Part shown: positions 62,866 to 64,000 of the stretch, piece by piece
Layout of the letters: the number at the start of each line of letters is the position of its first letter
Numbering within the stretch: the first letter of the stretch is position 1
DNA from: Rhynochetos jubatus
Taxonomy: Eukaryota > Chordata > Aves > Eurypygiformes > Rhynochetidae
Reading direction: 5' to 3'
NCBI GenBank assembly: GCA_027574665.1
Contig: CM050650.1
Span: 98,491,086-98,555,085, forward strand
Length of the DNA stretch: 64,000 nucleotides
Notes under the pieces: model-generated
Seen by the model: the letters and a program-made list of their open reading frames with translations, nothing else
Databases searched by the model: none
Told to the model about the DNA's origin: nothing
Made by a program: the position numbers and the translations under genes

Positions 62866-63411
62866 CTCTCATGAGACCCCACCTGGAGTGTTGTGTCCAG
62901 CTCTGGGGTCCCCAACATAAGAAGGATATCGACCGGTTGGAGCGGGTCCAGAGGAGGCCACGGAGATGCTCAGAGGGCTGGAGCCCCTCTGCTATGGGGA
63001 CAGGCTGAGAGAGCTGGGCTTGTTCAGCCCGGAGAAGAGAAGGCTCCAGGGAGACCTTATAGCACCTTCCAGTACCTGAAGGGGCCTACAAGGAAGCTGG
63101 GGGGGGGACTTTTTACAAGGGCCTGTAGTGACAGGACAAGGGGTAATGGGTTTAAACTGAAAGAGGGGAGATTTAGATTGGGTATCAGGAAGAAGTTCTT
63201 CCTGGAGAGGGTGGTGAGGCACTGGCACAGGTCGCCCAGAGAAGCTGTGGGTGCCCCATCCCTGGAAGTGTTCAAGGCCAGGCTGGATGAGGCTTGGAGC
63301 AACCTGGTCTAATGGAGGGTGTCCCTGCCCATGGCAGGGGGGTTGGAACTAGATGATCTTTAAGGTCCTTTCCAACCCAAACCATTCTATGGTTCATTCT
63401 ATGATTCTGTG
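62866..63411 (+). mobile_element. CR1 LINE, 5'-truncated copy
   Basis: CTCTCATGAGACCCCACCTGG, encoding [12 protein letters not shown], through [20 protein letters not shown] to ACCATTCTATGGTTCATTCT. It closely resembles the copy at 3071-3640, including the shared one-base loss in the CTTATAGCACCTTCCAG block. The 139-codon frame at 62893-63312 is the same composite. It faces the CR1 pieces at 61105-62630. Confidence 0.95.
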
Positions 63412-64000
63412 AAGCTTCTGATACCTGAGGTAAATTCAGAACACCCTACACTACAGCAGAGACAGTCACGTAGACATCGTCACCAAAGTTTCAAATCAAA
63501 TGCAAGCACCTAATGCCCAACTTTTAAATATGTATGCCATACTTCTAAACGTACAGACTTCTTGAATGAGGATATATGCAAGGCCAAGATACATGTGCAG
63601 AACAGGCAAAGAGAAATGCTTACAGCAGAACCCAACCAAACACAAGAGTTGACAATACAGCAGGCACTAAAGCAAACAAGGGCTTTGGATATAGCATTTT
63701 GGTCCAAAAATGAGGTTGCGAAGTCTAGGTAAGAACAAATTTCTTTGTGCAAGAGGGATTTTGCAAGTAACTTATAAAGATCATTTCTCAATCTTCTGAA
63801 GGCATATAGAAGTTAACTCCAGAAAAAAGGAATTTAGCTGAATGACGATACTTGGTGCTACAAATAATTTTGTAACATTTCAGTACTGTAAAGTGTGGAA
63901 AGCAGATAGCGAGGAATTGGTTTTACTAAAGTACAAATAATTTGTTTAATTATACATGCATTCATTCATTCTTTGGTCTTATTGCTGGCACATGCTGGAG

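Larger units (their letters stand above)
19856..64000 (-). other. PRIM2: PRIM2 gene, 3' part (DNA primase large subunit)
   Basis: This is the gene-level span. Six minus-strand exons translate into one continuous protein segment matching the C-terminal half of the eukaryotic primase large subunit (p58). p58 pairs with the catalytic small subunit PRIM1 and with DNA polymerase alpha to make RNA-DNA primers in the nucleus. All junctions use GT donors and AG acceptors and keep frame: phase 0 at four junctions and phase 1 at the junction between 37066-37192 and 36120-36202. Summed exon lengths place the segment at about residue 255 to the end. The N-terminal domain, 5' UTR and promoter are outside the window. 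The introns are 1096, 22379, 863, 11645 and 3941 bp in transcription order. Residue numbers are inferred from spacing to the known human cluster cysteines, not from an alignment run here. Confidence 0.95.
60927..64000 (-). other. PRIM2: PRIM2 intron upstream of exon A (partial)
   Basis: At least 3 kb of intron, running off the window edge. It contains three CR1 pieces (61105, 61590, 62866). A minus-strand frame of 93 codons at 63510-63791 shows no primase similarity. The next upstream exon was not found here. Confidence 0.8.

Noticed and set aside
63510-63791. Possible upstream PRIM2 exon
   Set aside because: The translation has no primase similarity, and no splice sites give a frame that joins exon A.
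1-64000. CRISPR arrays, tRNA or rRNA genes, operons
   Set aside because: No regular spaced repeats, cloverleaf-like sequences with A/B boxes, rRNA stretches or operon-like gene packing were seen; the content is that of a vertebrate genome.

Overview
This window looks like a piece of a bird chromosome. The signs are many copies of the avian LINE CR1, several of which keep the typical CR1 3' end (a GGTCCCTTCCAACC-type block followed by short ATTCTATG repeats), three solo-LTR-like endogenous retrovirus remnants of types common in birds, and AT-rich intergenic and intronic sequence. The species cannot be named from what is visible.

One protein-coding gene can be supported firmly: the 3' half of PRIM2, the large (p58) subunit of DNA primase, on the minus strand. 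Six exons were found by translating both strands and matching splice sites: 60854-60926, 59572-59757, 37066-37192, 36120-36202, 24406-24474 and the terminal exon 20237-20464. The reading frame is continuous across all five junctions. The exons encode the whole C-terminal iron-sulfur domain and tail, equivalent to about residue 255 to the end of a protein of about 508 residues. The four cysteines expected to bind the 4Fe-4S cluster fall in four different exons, with spacings of 80, 17 and 40 residues, as in the human protein. The N-terminal half and the promoter lie beyond position 64000. The 3' UTR appears to end near 19.86 kb, at two overlapping AATAAA hexamers.

Layout: 1-19.85 kb is gene-poor sequence downstream of PRIM2, with two LTRs, one good CR1, one old CR1-like piece, a possible retroviral remnant and a local GC/CpG-rich patch. 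19.85-64 kb is PRIM2 exons and introns (about 3.9, 11.6, 0.9, 22.4 and 1.1 kb, from 3' to 5' along the gene). The introns hold roughly fifteen CR1 pieces in both orientations, one truncated LTR and simple repeats. The longest open frames in the window mostly lie inside CR1 copies and are not host genes.

No tRNA, rRNA, CRISPR array or bacterial-type system was seen. I found no convincing new biological system. The most interesting unexplained items are a roughly 180-codon open frame near 46.4-46.95 kb, a short exon-like frame at 33.27-33.45 kb, a GC-rich patch with a well-placed small ORF at 16.6 kb, and a shared frameshift that groups three CR1 copies.
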